The notes under the pieces are model-generated. The model searched no databases. It was not told the origin of the DNA and worked only from the letters and a program-made list of their open reading frames with translations. 44,491 bases of DNA from Gloeobacterales cyanobacterium ES-bin-313. Its GTDB lineage: Bacteria > Cyanobacteriota > Cyanobacteriia > Gloeobacterales > Gloeobacteraceae. Within the stretch, counting starts at the first letter, position 1, and every line of letters starts with the position of its first letter. The stretch lies in assembly GCA_014379585.1 (NCBI GenBank), contig JACMLN010000043.1, forward strand, positions 1-44,491. The letters are read 5' to 3'. Below, one piece after another: positions 8,568 to 16,394 of the stretch. Position numbers and translations under genes: made by a program.

Positions 8568-9098
8568 ATGCGCCGCGAACCCGTCACGATTTTGAACGAT
8601 GTCGAACTGCGGCGAACTCTCCAACGCCTCGCCACCCAGATCGTTGAGCTGAATCAGGGGACTGAGAATCTGATCTTGGTGGGAATCCTAACGCGGGGCG
8701 TACCCTTGGCCCATCGGCTTGCCCAGGTCATTGAGAGTCTTGAAGGCCAGTCTGTTCCAGTTGGAACCCTCGACATCACCCTTTATCGAGACGATCTACG
8801 GGATATCGGGATTCGGGCTGTGGGGCGCAGCGATTTTCCTGTGGACATCACCGACAAAGCTGTATTTTTGATCGACGATGTGATCTATCGCGGGCGCACG
8901 GTGCGGGCAGCCTTCGAAGCCCTCAATGACTTTGGTAGACCGAGTGTGATTCGCCTCGTCACCCTTGTGGATCGGGGGCATCGGGAGTTGCCGATTCATC
9001 CAGATCTGACCGGGCGGCACCTCCCGACTTCCCGCCACGAGCAGGTAAAAGTCCATCTTGAAGAGACCGACGGTCAAGACATGGTCATTCTCTTTTGA
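8568..9098 (+). CDS. pyrR: PyrR, pyrimidine regulatory protein / uracil phosphoribosyltransferase
   Basis: A 176-residue type I phosphoribosyltransferase. The PRPP-binding signature VFLIDDVIYRGRT lies at residues 99-111, preceded by LVGILTRGVPLA and by TLDITLYRDDL, both typical of PyrR. In Gram-positive bacteria PyrR binds pyr mRNA to attenuate transcription; in cyanobacteria its regulatory RNA target is not well defined and it may act chiefly in uracil salvage. It follows panC-cmk by 31 bases. The rplS promoter begins inside its stop codon. A pyrF gene lies 25 kb away in the same window; no attenuator was seen there. Confidence 0.93.
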   Translation: MRREPVTILNDVELRRTLQRLATQIVELNQGTENLILVGILTRGVPLAHRLAQVIESLEGQSVPVGTLDITLYRDDLRDIGIRAVGRSDFPVDITDKAVFLIDDVIYRGRTVRAAFEALNDFGRPSVIRLVTLVDRGHRELPIHPDLTGRHLPTSRHEQVKVHLEETDGQDMVILF

Positions 9099-9124
9099 CA
9101 TCCATAAGCATCACACGGTAGAAT
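9095..9124 (+). promoter_or_regulatory. promoter of rplS
   Basis: TTGACA (9095-9100) and TAGAAT (9119-9124) are spaced by 18 bases, close to the vegetative sigma consensus. The -35 overlaps the TGA stop of pyrR (9096-9098). The -10 lies 26 bases before the L19 start codon. Confidence 0.65.
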
Positions 9125-9150
9125 AGGCGCTTGTGGCAGATTGAGAAAGT

Positions 9151-9525
9151 ATGTCGTCTATGAACGCCCAGGAAATCATCCGCTCCCTCGAAGCGGAACA
9201 GATGAAACCGGTACTGCCTGTGTTGCATATCGGCGATACGGTCAAAGTGAACGTGCGCATCCGCGAGGGCGGTAAAGAACGCACCCAGTCTTACGAAGGC
9301 ACGATCATTTCGATGCAGCGCTCCGGGATCAACCGCACCGTGACAGTCCGCCGCGTCTTTCAAGGTATCGGTGTTGAGCGGGTCTTTTTAGTCCATTCGC
9401 CCCGCGTCGAGAGCATGACCGTCACCCGCCTCGGCAGAGTGCGCCGCGCCAAGCTCTACTACCTGCGCGACCGGATCGGCAAAGCGACCCGCGTCAAACA
9501 AAAGATCGTTCGCAAGAGCACCTAA
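9151..9525 (+). CDS. rplS: 50S ribosomal protein L19
   Basis: A 124-residue protein with the standard L19 sequence: [18 protein letters not shown] at the start of the core, then [34 protein letters not shown] and [19 protein letters not shown] at the C-terminus. L19 sits at the interface of the 30S and 50S subunits. Starts at 9151 and 9160 are both possible, differing by three residues. It has its own TTGACA/TAGAAT promoter and is not in a trmD operon here. Confidence 0.97.
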   Translation: MSSMNAQEIIRSLEAEQMKPVLPVLHIGDTVKVNVRIREGGKERTQSYEGTIISMQRSGINRTVTVRRVFQGIGVERVFLVHSPRVESMTVTRLGRVRRAKLYYLRDRIGKATRVKQKIVRKST

Positions 9526-9549
9526 CTTCCGCGCTGCAACCTGGAGCGT

Positions 9550-10146
9550 ATGGAAAGTGCTCTTCGATTGGTCTTCGATGACCTCTTTAGTTTCAAACCC
9601 AACCGCCATACCCTCGGTGGAACGGCCTACTTTTTAGTGTGCGGATCTCAAAACTGGCTGGTAGATTGTCCTCAGTGGACATCTGAACATTGCCAGTGGA
9701 TCGAAGCGCACGGTGGTCTTCATGCCATCTTCCTGACCCATCGCGGCGCTATTGGTGAAGTTGCCGATTTTGCCAAGCATTTTGATTGCCCTGTTTGGAT
9801 TCAAGAGCAAGAAGCGTATCTCGTGCATGACCGCAGTGTGCGCGTCGAAACGTTTGGGCAGGACAAAGAAATCGCTCCAGACTTACAGGCGATCTGGACA
9901 CCAGGCCATTCCCCAGGCTCAAGCTGCTTACTTTGGGAAGCCCACGGGGGCGTACTCTTTAGTGGTCGCCATCTCTTGCCCAACAGCCAGAGGCAACCTG
10001 CTCCGCTTCGTATTTCCAAAACATTTCATTGGCCCCGTCAACTCGCCAGTGTCGAGAAACTTAAATCTTTCACTTTTGCGGCGATCTGTCCGGGGGCTGC
10101 GACAGGCATGTTGCGTGGACAGCGCTATTTAGAGGTTGCCGGATGA
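9550..10146 (+). CDS. metallo-beta-lactamase-fold protein with degenerate metal site
   Basis: A 198-residue protein with the MBL-fold layout: TAYFLVCGSQNWLVDCP (beta hairpin with Asp), AIFLTHRGAIGEVADF where active enzymes have THxHxDH, WTPGHSPGSSCLLW (third metal histidine region) and GVLFSGRHLL where enzymes have GDxL. The second and third histidines and the aspartate of the first motif are replaced, so at most part of the metal site remains. Similar THRGxIG forms occur in cyanobacteria as I recall. A binding or structural role seems likelier than hydrolysis. Its stop overlaps the sfsA start by four bases (ATGA), so the pair is translationally coupled. Confidence 0.8.
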   Translation: MESALRLVFDDLFSFKPNRHTLGGTAYFLVCGSQNWLVDCPQWTSEHCQWIEAHGGLHAIFLTHRGAIGEVADFAKHFDCPVWIQEQEAYLVHDRSVRVETFGQDKEIAPDLQAIWTPGHSPGSSCLLWEAHGGVLFSGRHLLPNSQRQPAPLRISKTFHWPRQLASVEKLKSFTFAAICPGAATGMLRGQRYLEVAG

Positions 10147-10862
10147 CGGTTCTGCACCGCTATCCCCCCTTGATCCAAGGCACCCTCGTAAAACGCTACA
10201 AGCGCTTCTTTGCCGATGTTGCCCTCGAAGATGGCTCTGTGGTCACGGCGCACTGTCCGAATACGGGGCCAATGACAGGTGTTTCCACCCCTGGTAGCCT
10301 CGTTGCCCTTTCACGATCCACCAATCCCGCCCGCAAACTGGCTTTCACCTGGGAGATGATCCAAGCTGAAGAGGTCTGGATCGGGATCAATACCTCCTTG
10401 CCCAATCGCATTGTTCAACAAGGGCTGCTCCAACACGCCTTTCCAGAGCTTGAAACCTATACTGCTGTCCAACCGGAAGTAAACTACGGAACCGAAAAGA
10501 GCCGCATCGATTTTTTGTTGACAGGGGGCGAAAAATCAACCTATGTCGAAGTGAAAAACACGACTTGGACGTGCCTTTTGAGCGAGGGCAGACAAGCCCT
10601 GTTCCCAGACTGTGTGACGACCCGTGGGCAGAAACATCTGCGCGAACTCACCCGCATCGCTGAGTCGGGAGATCGTGCAGCCGTGATCTTTTTTGTAAAC
10701 CGCTCGGATTGTCGGAGCTTTTCTCCAGGGGATGAAGCCGATCCGCTCTATGGCCAACTCCTGCGTCATGCGGTCAGTCAAGGGATGATCGCTCTTCCTT
10801 ATCGCTTTGAAACGACCCTCGAAACTGTGCGTCTGATCGGCATTGCCAGTCTCGCTCTTTAA
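10143..10862 (+). CDS. sfsA: SfsA family protein (sugar fermentation stimulation protein homologue)
   Basis: A 239-residue protein matching SfsA throughout: LIQGTLVKRYKRFFADV at the N-terminal OB-like part, HCPNTGPMTG near residue 37, then YVEVKNTTW and FPDCVTTRGQKHL, whose acidic and basic residues resemble a PD-(D/E)XK nuclease core. E. coli SfsA was named for effects on maltose use and is reported to bind DNA; nuclease activity is a proposal from fold. It overlaps the MBL-fold gene by four bases. Confidence 0.93.
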   Translation: MTVLHRYPPLIQGTLVKRYKRFFADVALEDGSVVTAHCPNTGPMTGVSTPGSLVALSRSTNPARKLAFTWEMIQAEEVWIGINTSLPNRIVQQGLLQHAFPELETYTAVQPEVNYGTEKSRIDFLLTGGEKSTYVEVKNTTWTCLLSEGRQALFPDCVTTRGQKHLRELTRIAESGDRAAVIFFVNRSDCRSFSPGDEADPLYGQLLRHAVSQGMIALPYRFETTLETVRLIGIASLAL

Positions 10863-10953
10863 AAACAATCGCACGTCATAAACATATGGAAAATTTCTGT
10901 AAAAACTACAACTTTTTCGTTACAATAACGCAGCAAGCACTGCCTCCCATTGT

Positions 10954-12267
10954 ATGAATGCACCATCTGTTCTTGAAGTAAATACTGCTGTTTGGCTCGA
11001 TGGCCTTGGATTACGCCTCGACACCCTTAAAGAGCGAGAGTTAGAAGTTTTTGCGGGCCGGGACTACGTTTGGATGATGGGTGTTTGGGAACGCTCCGAG
11101 GCTGGTCAACAGATTGCCCGCACCCACAGTGGCCTTCAACAAGAATTCCATGCCGCCTTGAACGATTATACGGTTGATGATGTGATCGGTTCTGCCTACG
11201 CGGTTCGTGCTTATCGCGTTGATCGGCGGATTGGCTCCCAGGCGGGCTTGGCAAATGTACGGAAGATTTTGCATGAACGTTTCGGAGTCAAGCTCATTCT
11301 TGACTTTATCCCCAATCACTGCGCAGTTGACGGAGATTGGCCGCATCGCCATCCTGAGTGGTTTATTTCTGGCCACGGACGAGGAGAATCAGAATCGTTC
11401 CAGGTCGGATCTCACCGCTTGGCCTATGGACGGGATCCTTTCTTTGCTCCTTGGACAGATACAGCCCAATACGACTATTCCAATCCTGAATTTCGCAAAG
11501 CGATGATCGACGAGTTGCTCTTGATCGCCGAACATTGCGATGGTGTGCGCTGCGATATGGCGATGTTAATGCTTCAAGATGTCTTTACTCAAACTTGGAG
11601 CCGCGATCCCCAAACGGAGTTCTGGGCAGAAGCAATTAAGACGGTCAAAGCCCGTTTCCCCAATTTTCTGTTTGTTGCCGAAGCGTACTGGAACCGGGAA
11701 TGGCAACTGCTCCAACTGGGCTTCGATTTTTGCTACGACAAGACCCTCTACGACCGTTTGCGGGGTCGCGATGCCCACTCCATCGCGGCACATTTGCAAG
11801 CAGACGTGCAATTTGCCAGCCGGGTGATCCGCTTCTCCGAAAATCACGATGAACCTCCAGCGCTACACGCTTTTGGGCCTGCTTGGTGGGCGGCAACATT
11901 GATCTGTGCCACCGTCCCCGGTGGATTCCTCGAATATCTCGGACAAGGTGAGCGTACGGTTCGGATGCCTGTCCAACTTGGCCGCGCTCCAGAACATGAT
12001 GCCAACTTCGAATGTCGTCAATTTCTCCAGCAACTCGCAGCTTTTCGTCGCGAGTTGCCTGAATCTTTCGAAGTGATGCCCTGTCCCCATCCCCATGTCG
12101 TTGCCTATCGACGCGGTGAGTACGATTTTTTCGTCAATCTCTCTGGCCAAGGTGTGCACTTGAGTACGGATTCTGGTTCGTGGCGATTGCCAGCCTACGG
12201 CGCGACTGTGCTTCAACCTCTGCCTGTACCGTTGGATTGGCTCCACCAGCTCGCTGTTGCCGCTTAG
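10954..12267 (+). CDS. GH13-family (alpha-amylase-like) glycoside hydrolase
   Basis: A 437-residue enzyme of glycoside hydrolase family 13. The four conserved regions are seen: DFIPNH (117-122), GVRCDMAML with nucleophile Asp201, FVAEAYW with acid/base Glu243, and SENHDE with NHD at 297-299. It lacks a signal peptide, so it likely acts on cytoplasmic alpha-glucans or alpha-glucosides; the exact substrate is not readable. The protein is shorter than classical amylases and has a short C-terminal beta domain. A TACAAT at 10921-10926 could be its -10, with no good -35. modB starts two bases after its stop, implying one transcript with the molybdate-type transporter. Confidence 0.88.
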   Translation: MNAPSVLEVNTAVWLDGLGLRLDTLKERELEVFAGRDYVWMMGVWERSEAGQQIARTHSGLQQEFHAALNDYTVDDVIGSAYAVRAYRVDRRIGSQAGLANVRKILHERFGVKLILDFIPNHCAVDGDWPHRHPEWFISGHGRGESESFQVGSHRLAYGRDPFFAPWTDTAQYDYSNPEFRKAMIDELLLIAEHCDGVRCDMAMLMLQDVFTQTWSRDPQTEFWAEAIKTVKARFPNFLFVAEAYWNREWQLLQLGFDFCYDKTLYDRLRGRDAHSIAAHLQADVQFASRVIRFSENHDEPPALHAFGPAWWAATLICATVPGGFLEYLGQGERTVRMPVQLGRAPEHDANFECRQFLQQLAAFRRELPESFEVMPCPHPHVVAYRRGEYDFFVNLSGQGVHLSTDSGSWRLPAYGATVLQPLPVPLDWLHQLAVAA

Positions 12268-12269
12268 TC

Positions 12270-12905
12270 GTGTCCGGGGATCTCTGGTTTTCCCTCCGAC
12301 TGTCCTTGATCGTCGCTAGTTCTGCCACACTGATCGTCGCTTTTGTCGGGACTGCCTTTGGCTATTTGCTCGCCCGTTATCGGTTCTGGGGCAAAGATAT
12401 TTTGGATACTCTGCTTGCCTTGCCCCTCGTGCTTCCGCCAACGGTCGTCGGTTACTATCTCTTGGGCTTGTTGGGAAAGCAGGGTTTACATCTTCTGTTT
12501 ACTCCCCAAGCAGCGATTGTTGCGGCGAGCATCATGGCATTGCCTTTAATGGTGCGTACCTCCCGCGCGGCCATCGAAAGTGTCGATCCAAGCTACGAGC
12601 AAGCCGCCTATACCCTCGGCAAAAGTCGCTTTCGGACTTTTTTGCAAGTTACGTTGCCCTTAGCCTGGAAAGGGTTAATGGCTGGGGTTGTGCTCAGTTT
12701 TGCCCGTGCCCTCGGTGAATTTGGCGCTACGCTCATGGTAGCTGGCAACATTCCTGGCAAGACCCAAACCATGCCCTTAGCGATCTACGAAGCAACTCAG
12801 AGCGGTGAAGAGATGCTGGCATTCCTTCTCGTTGCCGTTCTCACCACAACGGCCTTCGGGTTTCTACTCATCACCAATCGTCTTACCCAGAGCCGCCCAT
12901 GGTAG
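12270..12905 (+). CDS. modB: molybdate-type ABC transporter permease
   Basis: A 211-residue inner-membrane permease with about five hydrophobic spans. The EAA loop region YEQAAYTLGKSRFRTFLQV is followed by PLAWKGLMAG and FARALGEFGATLMVAGNIPG, the latter strongly typical of ModB. The GTG at 12270, two bases after the preceding stop, fits the family length; the frame is open further upstream, but that part overlaps the GH13 gene and is unlike ModB. No ribosome site is evident, so coupling to GH13 translation is likely. It overlaps modC by seven bases. No periplasmic ModA is nearby. Confidence 0.87.
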   Translation: MSGDLWFSLRLSLIVASSATLIVAFVGTAFGYLLARYRFWGKDILDTLLALPLVLPPTVVGYYLLGLLGKQGLHLLFTPQAAIVAASIMALPLMVRTSRAAIESVDPSYEQAAYTLGKSRFRTFLQVTLPLAWKGLMAGVVLSFARALGEFGATLMVAGNIPGKTQTMPLAIYEATQSGEEMLAFLLVAVLTTTAFGFLLITNRLTQSRPW

Positions 12906-13609
12906 GGCTGCGGGTCGCCATTCAGAAAAAATTAGGCAACTTCTCGTTGTCTGTAGATTTTGCTGTCGAGGCCAGTTTTGTCGTACTCTTCGGGGCAAGT
13001 GGCTGCGGGAAAAGCAGCACTTTGGCAGCTCTTGCTGGTTTACTCCAACCTGAAAAAGGTTGTATCCAACTTGGAAGCCAGCTCCTTTTCGATGGTGCGC
13101 GAAAAATAAATCTTTCTCCCCAGCAGCGACGGATCGGTTACGTTTTTCAAAATTACGCTCTGTTTCCCCATCTGCGCGTCCGCGAAAATATCTGTTTTGG
13201 CATCGATCAACTTTCAAAAACGGCCCAACAAGAGTGCCTTGATCGCTTAATTTCGATCTTCCGACTCGATAGGCTGACCGAGCGTTACCCCGGCGAATTG
13301 TCCGGTGGCCAACAGCAACGCGTCGCCCTCGCCCGCGCCCTTGCCCCTAACCCCCAACTTCTGCTGCTCGACGAACCTTTCAGTGCTTTAGACGAGGAAT
13401 TGCGCGACGAATTGCGCGACGAACTCAAAGATCTCCATCAGCGACTTAACTTGCCGATCTTGATGGTTACGCATAGTCGCGCTGAAGCCTTACAACTGGC
13501 TGAAACCGTCATCTTGATGAAATCGGGTTCTGTAAGCGCCATCGGTTTGCCCGCCGAAGTGCTTTCAACTTCGCGCAGTATGGGTCAGACCCCAAGGTTT
13601 AGTTGGTAA
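12899..13609 (+). CDS. modC: molybdate-type ABC transporter ATP-binding protein
   Basis: A 236-residue ATPase. Walker A is GASGCGKSS (about 33-41), the Q-loop is GYVFQNYALFPHL, the ABC signature LSGGQQQRVALARAL, Walker B LLLLDEPFSALD and the switch histidine is in MVTHSRAEA. The phrase DGARKINLSPQQRRIGYVFQ is ModC-like. It is about 110 residues shorter than E. coli ModC and lacks the C-terminal TOBE domain that senses molybdate. It would pair with the adjacent modB; tungstate or sulfate-type substrates cannot be excluded. Confidence 0.86.
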   Translation: MVGLRVAIQKKLGNFSLSVDFAVEASFVVLFGASGCGKSSTLAALAGLLQPEKGCIQLGSQLLFDGARKINLSPQQRRIGYVFQNYALFPHLRVRENICFGIDQLSKTAQQECLDRLISIFRLDRLTERYPGELSGGQQQRVALARALAPNPQLLLLDEPFSALDEELRDELRDELKDLHQRLNLPILMVTHSRAEALQLAETVILMKSGSVSAIGLPAEVLSTSRSMGQTPRFSW

Positions 13610-13688
13610 TACCGTTTCGTCTTTAAATGGAGCGATTTAATCATTGTGTAGGGGCAAACCATGCTGCGCCCACCATCAGGTAATGGGA
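13610..13688. other. intergenic sequence with short inverted repeat before repeat copy A
   Basis: The stretch after modC holds GGGGC and GCGCCC arms (around 13650-13670) that can pair across about ten bases. A similar motif is common between genes in cyanobacteria. No gene is supported. Confidence 0.4.
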
Positions 13689-13991
13689 ATACCGATCAAA
13701 GCATCCATTGATTTCAATTTTGGTGAGTTGCGGTAAATATGGCGAACTGCATCAGGGGTCAGGGGCGAGCCCCTACCCCTGAAACCTCTACCCCATGGGG
13801 GACGGACGCGCCCGTCCCCCGCACCCCTGCACCCCTCGGCGAACTTTTACGGCTTGATACTTGGAATTGCATCGGGTGCTACGCGTGGTGGTGCGGAATT
13901 GGAGGCGGATCGGGAGAGGTTTGAGTTAGCGATGGGAGGCGCATTGGGTTTGGATGTCCTAGGCACTCATTCCAATGACGAATCGTTATCA
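13689..13991. repeat. hairpin-rich dispersed repeat, copy A
   Basis: About 303 bases that align along nearly their whole length with 18737-19120 in the same orientation. Two GC-rich hairpins stand near the left side: 13753-13781 (outer arm CAGGGG, inner arm AGGGGC, one bulged base) and 13797-13820 (GGGGGACGG paired with CCGTCCCCC). The right third (about 13876-13990) is the most conserved between copies and keeps an open reading frame. The ends form an imperfect inverted pair, ATACCGAT against ATAACGAT, as a MITE would. Short open frames across it are not credible genes. Confidence 0.75.
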
Positions 13992-14137
13992 GGGCACAAA
14001 AGTGAGGATTTTCTTGGAGGTCTTCAGATTTCTATACTATAGTGAGAGGCTAAGTGTAGATCAGTGACACTATAATCACCAAGTTCGCAAACTCCACAAC
14101 GTTTGTTGTTCCACACTCAAAAAGCATTTTTATCAAG
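13992..14137. other. leader region of bestrophin-like gene
   Basis: An AT-richer stretch between repeat copy A and the channel gene. It contains TATACTATAG near 14032-14042, which could be a -10 element. No gene is supported. Confidence 0.3.
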
Positions 14138-15082
14138 ATGAAGAAAATTAAGATAAAAAGAAGGTCGTGGTTTCGATCGACCTTTCAGCTCCGTGGTTCG
14201 GTCATTCCAGCCATCATCGAGCGATCCATTGTTTGTGCAGGATTCGGACTGTTCGTTTCGATCCTTTACTACTACAAACTACCTGTTTCAATACCTGTAT
14301 TAGGCAACGCTATTCCCAGTGTTGTACTTGGTTTAGTACTGGTTTTTCGCACCAACACTGCCTACGATCGCTTTTGGGAAGGAAGACGCTTGTGGGGTTC
14401 TTTAGTCAACACACTGCGCAATTTAGCATGGCAGATTTGGGTGAACGTTGATGAAACAACTCCTGCAAATGACAATATTTCAGTCCGTGACCGTAAAATT
14501 GTTGCCTTGCGATTGTTGATTGCCTTTGCACTTGCAAAAAAGAAACATCTCAGATCAGAACCCCCTGATTCGAAACTCGCTTCCTTCCTATCTGTGGCCC
14601 AATATTCTCTACTCCAGAAAACTCGGCATATGCCCTTAGAAATTGCGCGGTGGCTTGGAGAGCACCTGAAGCAAGAGTGGCAACAACAACGGCTGCCACT
14701 CTATCAGCTTACAGCGATGCAAACCTTAATTAACACTTTGATGGAATGCGTCGGTGGTTGTGAACGTATTCTTAAAACGCCGCTGCCGCTCGCCTATTCA
14801 ATTCACATCAAGCAGTTAGTCCTTCTTTACTGTTTGGTGCTGCCATTTCAGTTTGTTCGAGACCTGAACTGGTGGACAGCGCCATTTACTGCACTGGTCA
14901 GCTTGACCCTATTTGGAATTGAAGAAATTGGGATCGAGATTGAGAACCCATTTGGCACTGATGCCAACGATCTGCAACTAGAGGCAATTTGCAACACAAT
15001 TGAGCAAAACATTGAAGAATTTATCGCAACTGAAGAAGTGGGCTTGATCGCCTTTTCGGAAGATGCAAAAACATTGAACTGA
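14138..15082 (+). CDS. bestrophin-family ion channel
   Basis: A 314-residue membrane protein of the bestrophin (UPF0187/RFP-TM) family, pentameric anion channels; some thylakoid members move chloride or bicarbonate. Family markers are the opening RSTFQLRGSVIP, LVLVFRTNTAYDRFWEGR (residues about 68-85), LNWWTAPFTALVSLTLFGIEEIG and IENPFGTDANDLQLE near the C-terminus. About four hydrophobic spans are visible. It is the first gene inside the segment flanked by the two repeat copies. Base composition is more AT-rich than its upstream neighbours, consistent with, but not proof of, transfer. Confidence 0.88.
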   Translation: MKKIKIKRRSWFRSTFQLRGSVIPAIIERSIVCAGFGLFVSILYYYKLPVSIPVLGNAIPSVVLGLVLVFRTNTAYDRFWEGRRLWGSLVNTLRNLAWQIWVNVDETTPANDNISVRDRKIVALRLLIAFALAKKKHLRSEPPDSKLASFLSVAQYSLLQKTRHMPLEIARWLGEHLKQEWQQQRLPLYQLTAMQTLINTLMECVGGCERILKTPLPLAYSIHIKQLVLLYCLVLPFQFVRDLNWWTAPFTALVSLTLFGIEEIGIEIENPFGTDANDLQLEAICNTIEQNIEEFIATEEVGLIAFSEDAKTLN

Positions 15083-15123
15083 AGCAAAGGGGCTTGGCCA
15101 GTCAGTATTTACTTATGTTGATG

Positions 15124-15151
15124 CTTTACTTTTTGCTCAAGTGTGTATTAT
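15124..15151 (+). promoter_or_regulatory. candidate promoter of NIL-Crp pair
   Basis: CTTTAC (15124-15129) and TATTAT (15146-15151) are 16 bases apart. The -10 falls inside the 31-base inverted repeat at 15135-15165, so a protein bound there could repress it. Confidence 0.4.
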
Positions 15152-15165
15152 GATTTGACTTGAGC
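15135..15165. promoter_or_regulatory. operator-like inverted repeat upstream of NIL-Crp genes
   Basis: Perfect 8-base arms GCTCAAGT (15135-15142) and ACTTGAGC (15158-15165) flank 15 bases. It lies 71 bases before the NIL-domain gene, whose partner is a Crp/Fnr regulator, making it a natural candidate autoregulatory site. The arms do not match the NtcA (GTA-N8-TAC) or CRP (TGTGA-N6-TCACA) consensus. Confidence 0.5.
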
Positions 15166-15236
15166 TATCTACGATAAATACGGTGAAATACTGGGGTTTG
15201 TTCGAGATGCTTGCGCCCACTCGCTTCTGGAGATAA

Positions 15237-15821
15237 ATGACCATGACCTTATCGAAAGACCGGACTAGCCCTCTGTCGATCCACCTGCGGATTCCTCAGC
15301 AAATTGGTAGTGGAAGCACGAGTCATTGGCACATTGATTTTTCAGGAGTTACTTTTGATGGTCCTCAGCAAGATGGTATGTGGGACATTCAATTACAGGG
15401 CGCACTTCGCTCTGGGGTAGCTGGTGAGTTGCCTCCCCACGGAGTCGAATTCATCGTGAACCAATTTACCTGTGATGGCGTGCTCACCGACTATCGACAA
15501 CTCAGCCAGCCCGTGGTCTTTGCTGTGGGCGATAAAGCTTCTTTGCTCCCTGTCAAAAAGCCTGCCCCTCCCACCAGGAAACGAATTCGTGTCTGCATTG
15601 ATCAGCACTTTAAGCACGAACCGATTCTCTCTAACTTGATCACCCATCACGGTTTGAGTGTGAATATTCTCGCTGCGCTCCTTGGTTCCGATAGTCAACA
15701 CGATGGTTGGTTTGATCTCGAATTGCGCGGGACTGCACAACAAGTCGAAACAGGACTGAACTATCTGCGCGATTTGAATCTGCAGCTGTGGTTGGAGTCC
15801 TCGGCATCAAGGGAGTGGTGA
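15237..15821 (+). CDS. NIL-domain protein
   Basis: A 194-residue soluble protein. Residues about 116-188 form a NIL domain: EPILSNLITHHGLSVNILAA, DGWFDLELRGTAQQVE and a final DLNLQLWLE. NIL domains are best known at the C-terminus of the methionine ABC ATPase MetN, where they bind methionine. The first 100 residues (for example SHWHIDFSGVTFDG and GMWDIQLQGAL) may be a second, diverged sensory-like module. The Crp/Fnr regulator starts one base after its stop, so the two are very likely co-translated. A ligand-sensing role linked to sulfur is inferred from the NIL family, not shown. Confidence 0.8.
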   Translation: MTMTLSKDRTSPLSIHLRIPQQIGSGSTSHWHIDFSGVTFDGPQQDGMWDIQLQGALRSGVAGELPPHGVEFIVNQFTCDGVLTDYRQLSQPVVFAVGDKASLLPVKKPAPPTRKRIRVCIDQHFKHEPILSNLITHHGLSVNILAALLGSDSQHDGWFDLELRGTAQQVETGLNYLRDLNLQLWLESSASREW

Positions 15822-15822
15822 C

Positions 15823-16380
15823 ATGGTCGGCTTAAAAGTACTTAACTCTCCAGCACGTTATTATGACTTCGAGCGACGCAGCCATTTACCCTTAGAAACC
15901 TACAGTCTTTGGCAAGTGATTCAAGGAATTGTCCGCGCTGTTACTTGGCGAGAAGATGGCAGTTTGATTGTGCTTGGCATTTTTGGCCCAGGGGATCTCG
16001 TCGGCAGACCCCTATGTGGTGCAGATCCCTATCAATTGGAGTGCTTAACAGCAGTTTCTGCACTGCAGTGCCCAACGGATCAATGGCCAGACTTAATTAA
16101 AGGTTTGATTGCCCATGCCCGCCAAAGTAACCAATTGCTTGAAATTGTGCAATGTCGCCGCACGAATGTCGCCCTTGAGCAAATGTTGCATTGGCTATCG
16201 AAACGTTTTGGCCAAGAGACAGAAGGTGGAACATTGATCGATATTCAGTTGACCCATCAAGATCTAGCTGAATTGATTGGAGCCACTCGTGTCACCGTCA
16301 CAAAACTGCTCAACGACTTCGAGAAACAGGGTATCATCACTCGAAATGCAGCACGCCGTCGAATTTTGATCAGGAAGTAG
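15823..16380 (+). CDS. Crp/Fnr-family transcriptional regulator
   Basis: A 185-residue regulator, shorter than the usual 200-230. Residues 20-85 resemble the cyclic-nucleotide-type barrel (LWQVIQGIVRAVTW, IFGPGDLVGRPL), with no cAMP-binding arginine motif visible. Residues 144-175 are the winged helix: LTHQDLAELIGATRVTVTKL then NDFEKQGII. Cyanobacterial relatives include NtcA (nitrogen) and CysR (sulfur). The NIL-domain partner would suit a CysR-like role, which is inference. It converges with the FAD/NAD(P) gene, the two stops being 14 bases apart. Confidence 0.88.
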   Translation: MVGLKVLNSPARYYDFERRSHLPLETYSLWQVIQGIVRAVTWREDGSLIVLGIFGPGDLVGRPLCGADPYQLECLTAVSALQCPTDQWPDLIKGLIAHARQSNQLLEIVQCRRTNVALEQMLHWLSKRFGQETEGGTLIDIQLTHQDLAELIGATRVTVTKLLNDFEKQGIITRNAARRRILIRK

Positions 16381-16394
16381 AGAACGATGACTCA

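Noticed and set aside
13381-13440. Tandem ELRD ELRD in ModC as a recent duplication
   Set aside because: ABC ATPases of this group normally have a similar LRxELRxEL helix here.
13739-14042. Two short open frames across repeat copy A
   Set aside because: They translate GC-rich hairpins; matching frames in copy B show this is repeat sequence, not an expressed gene.
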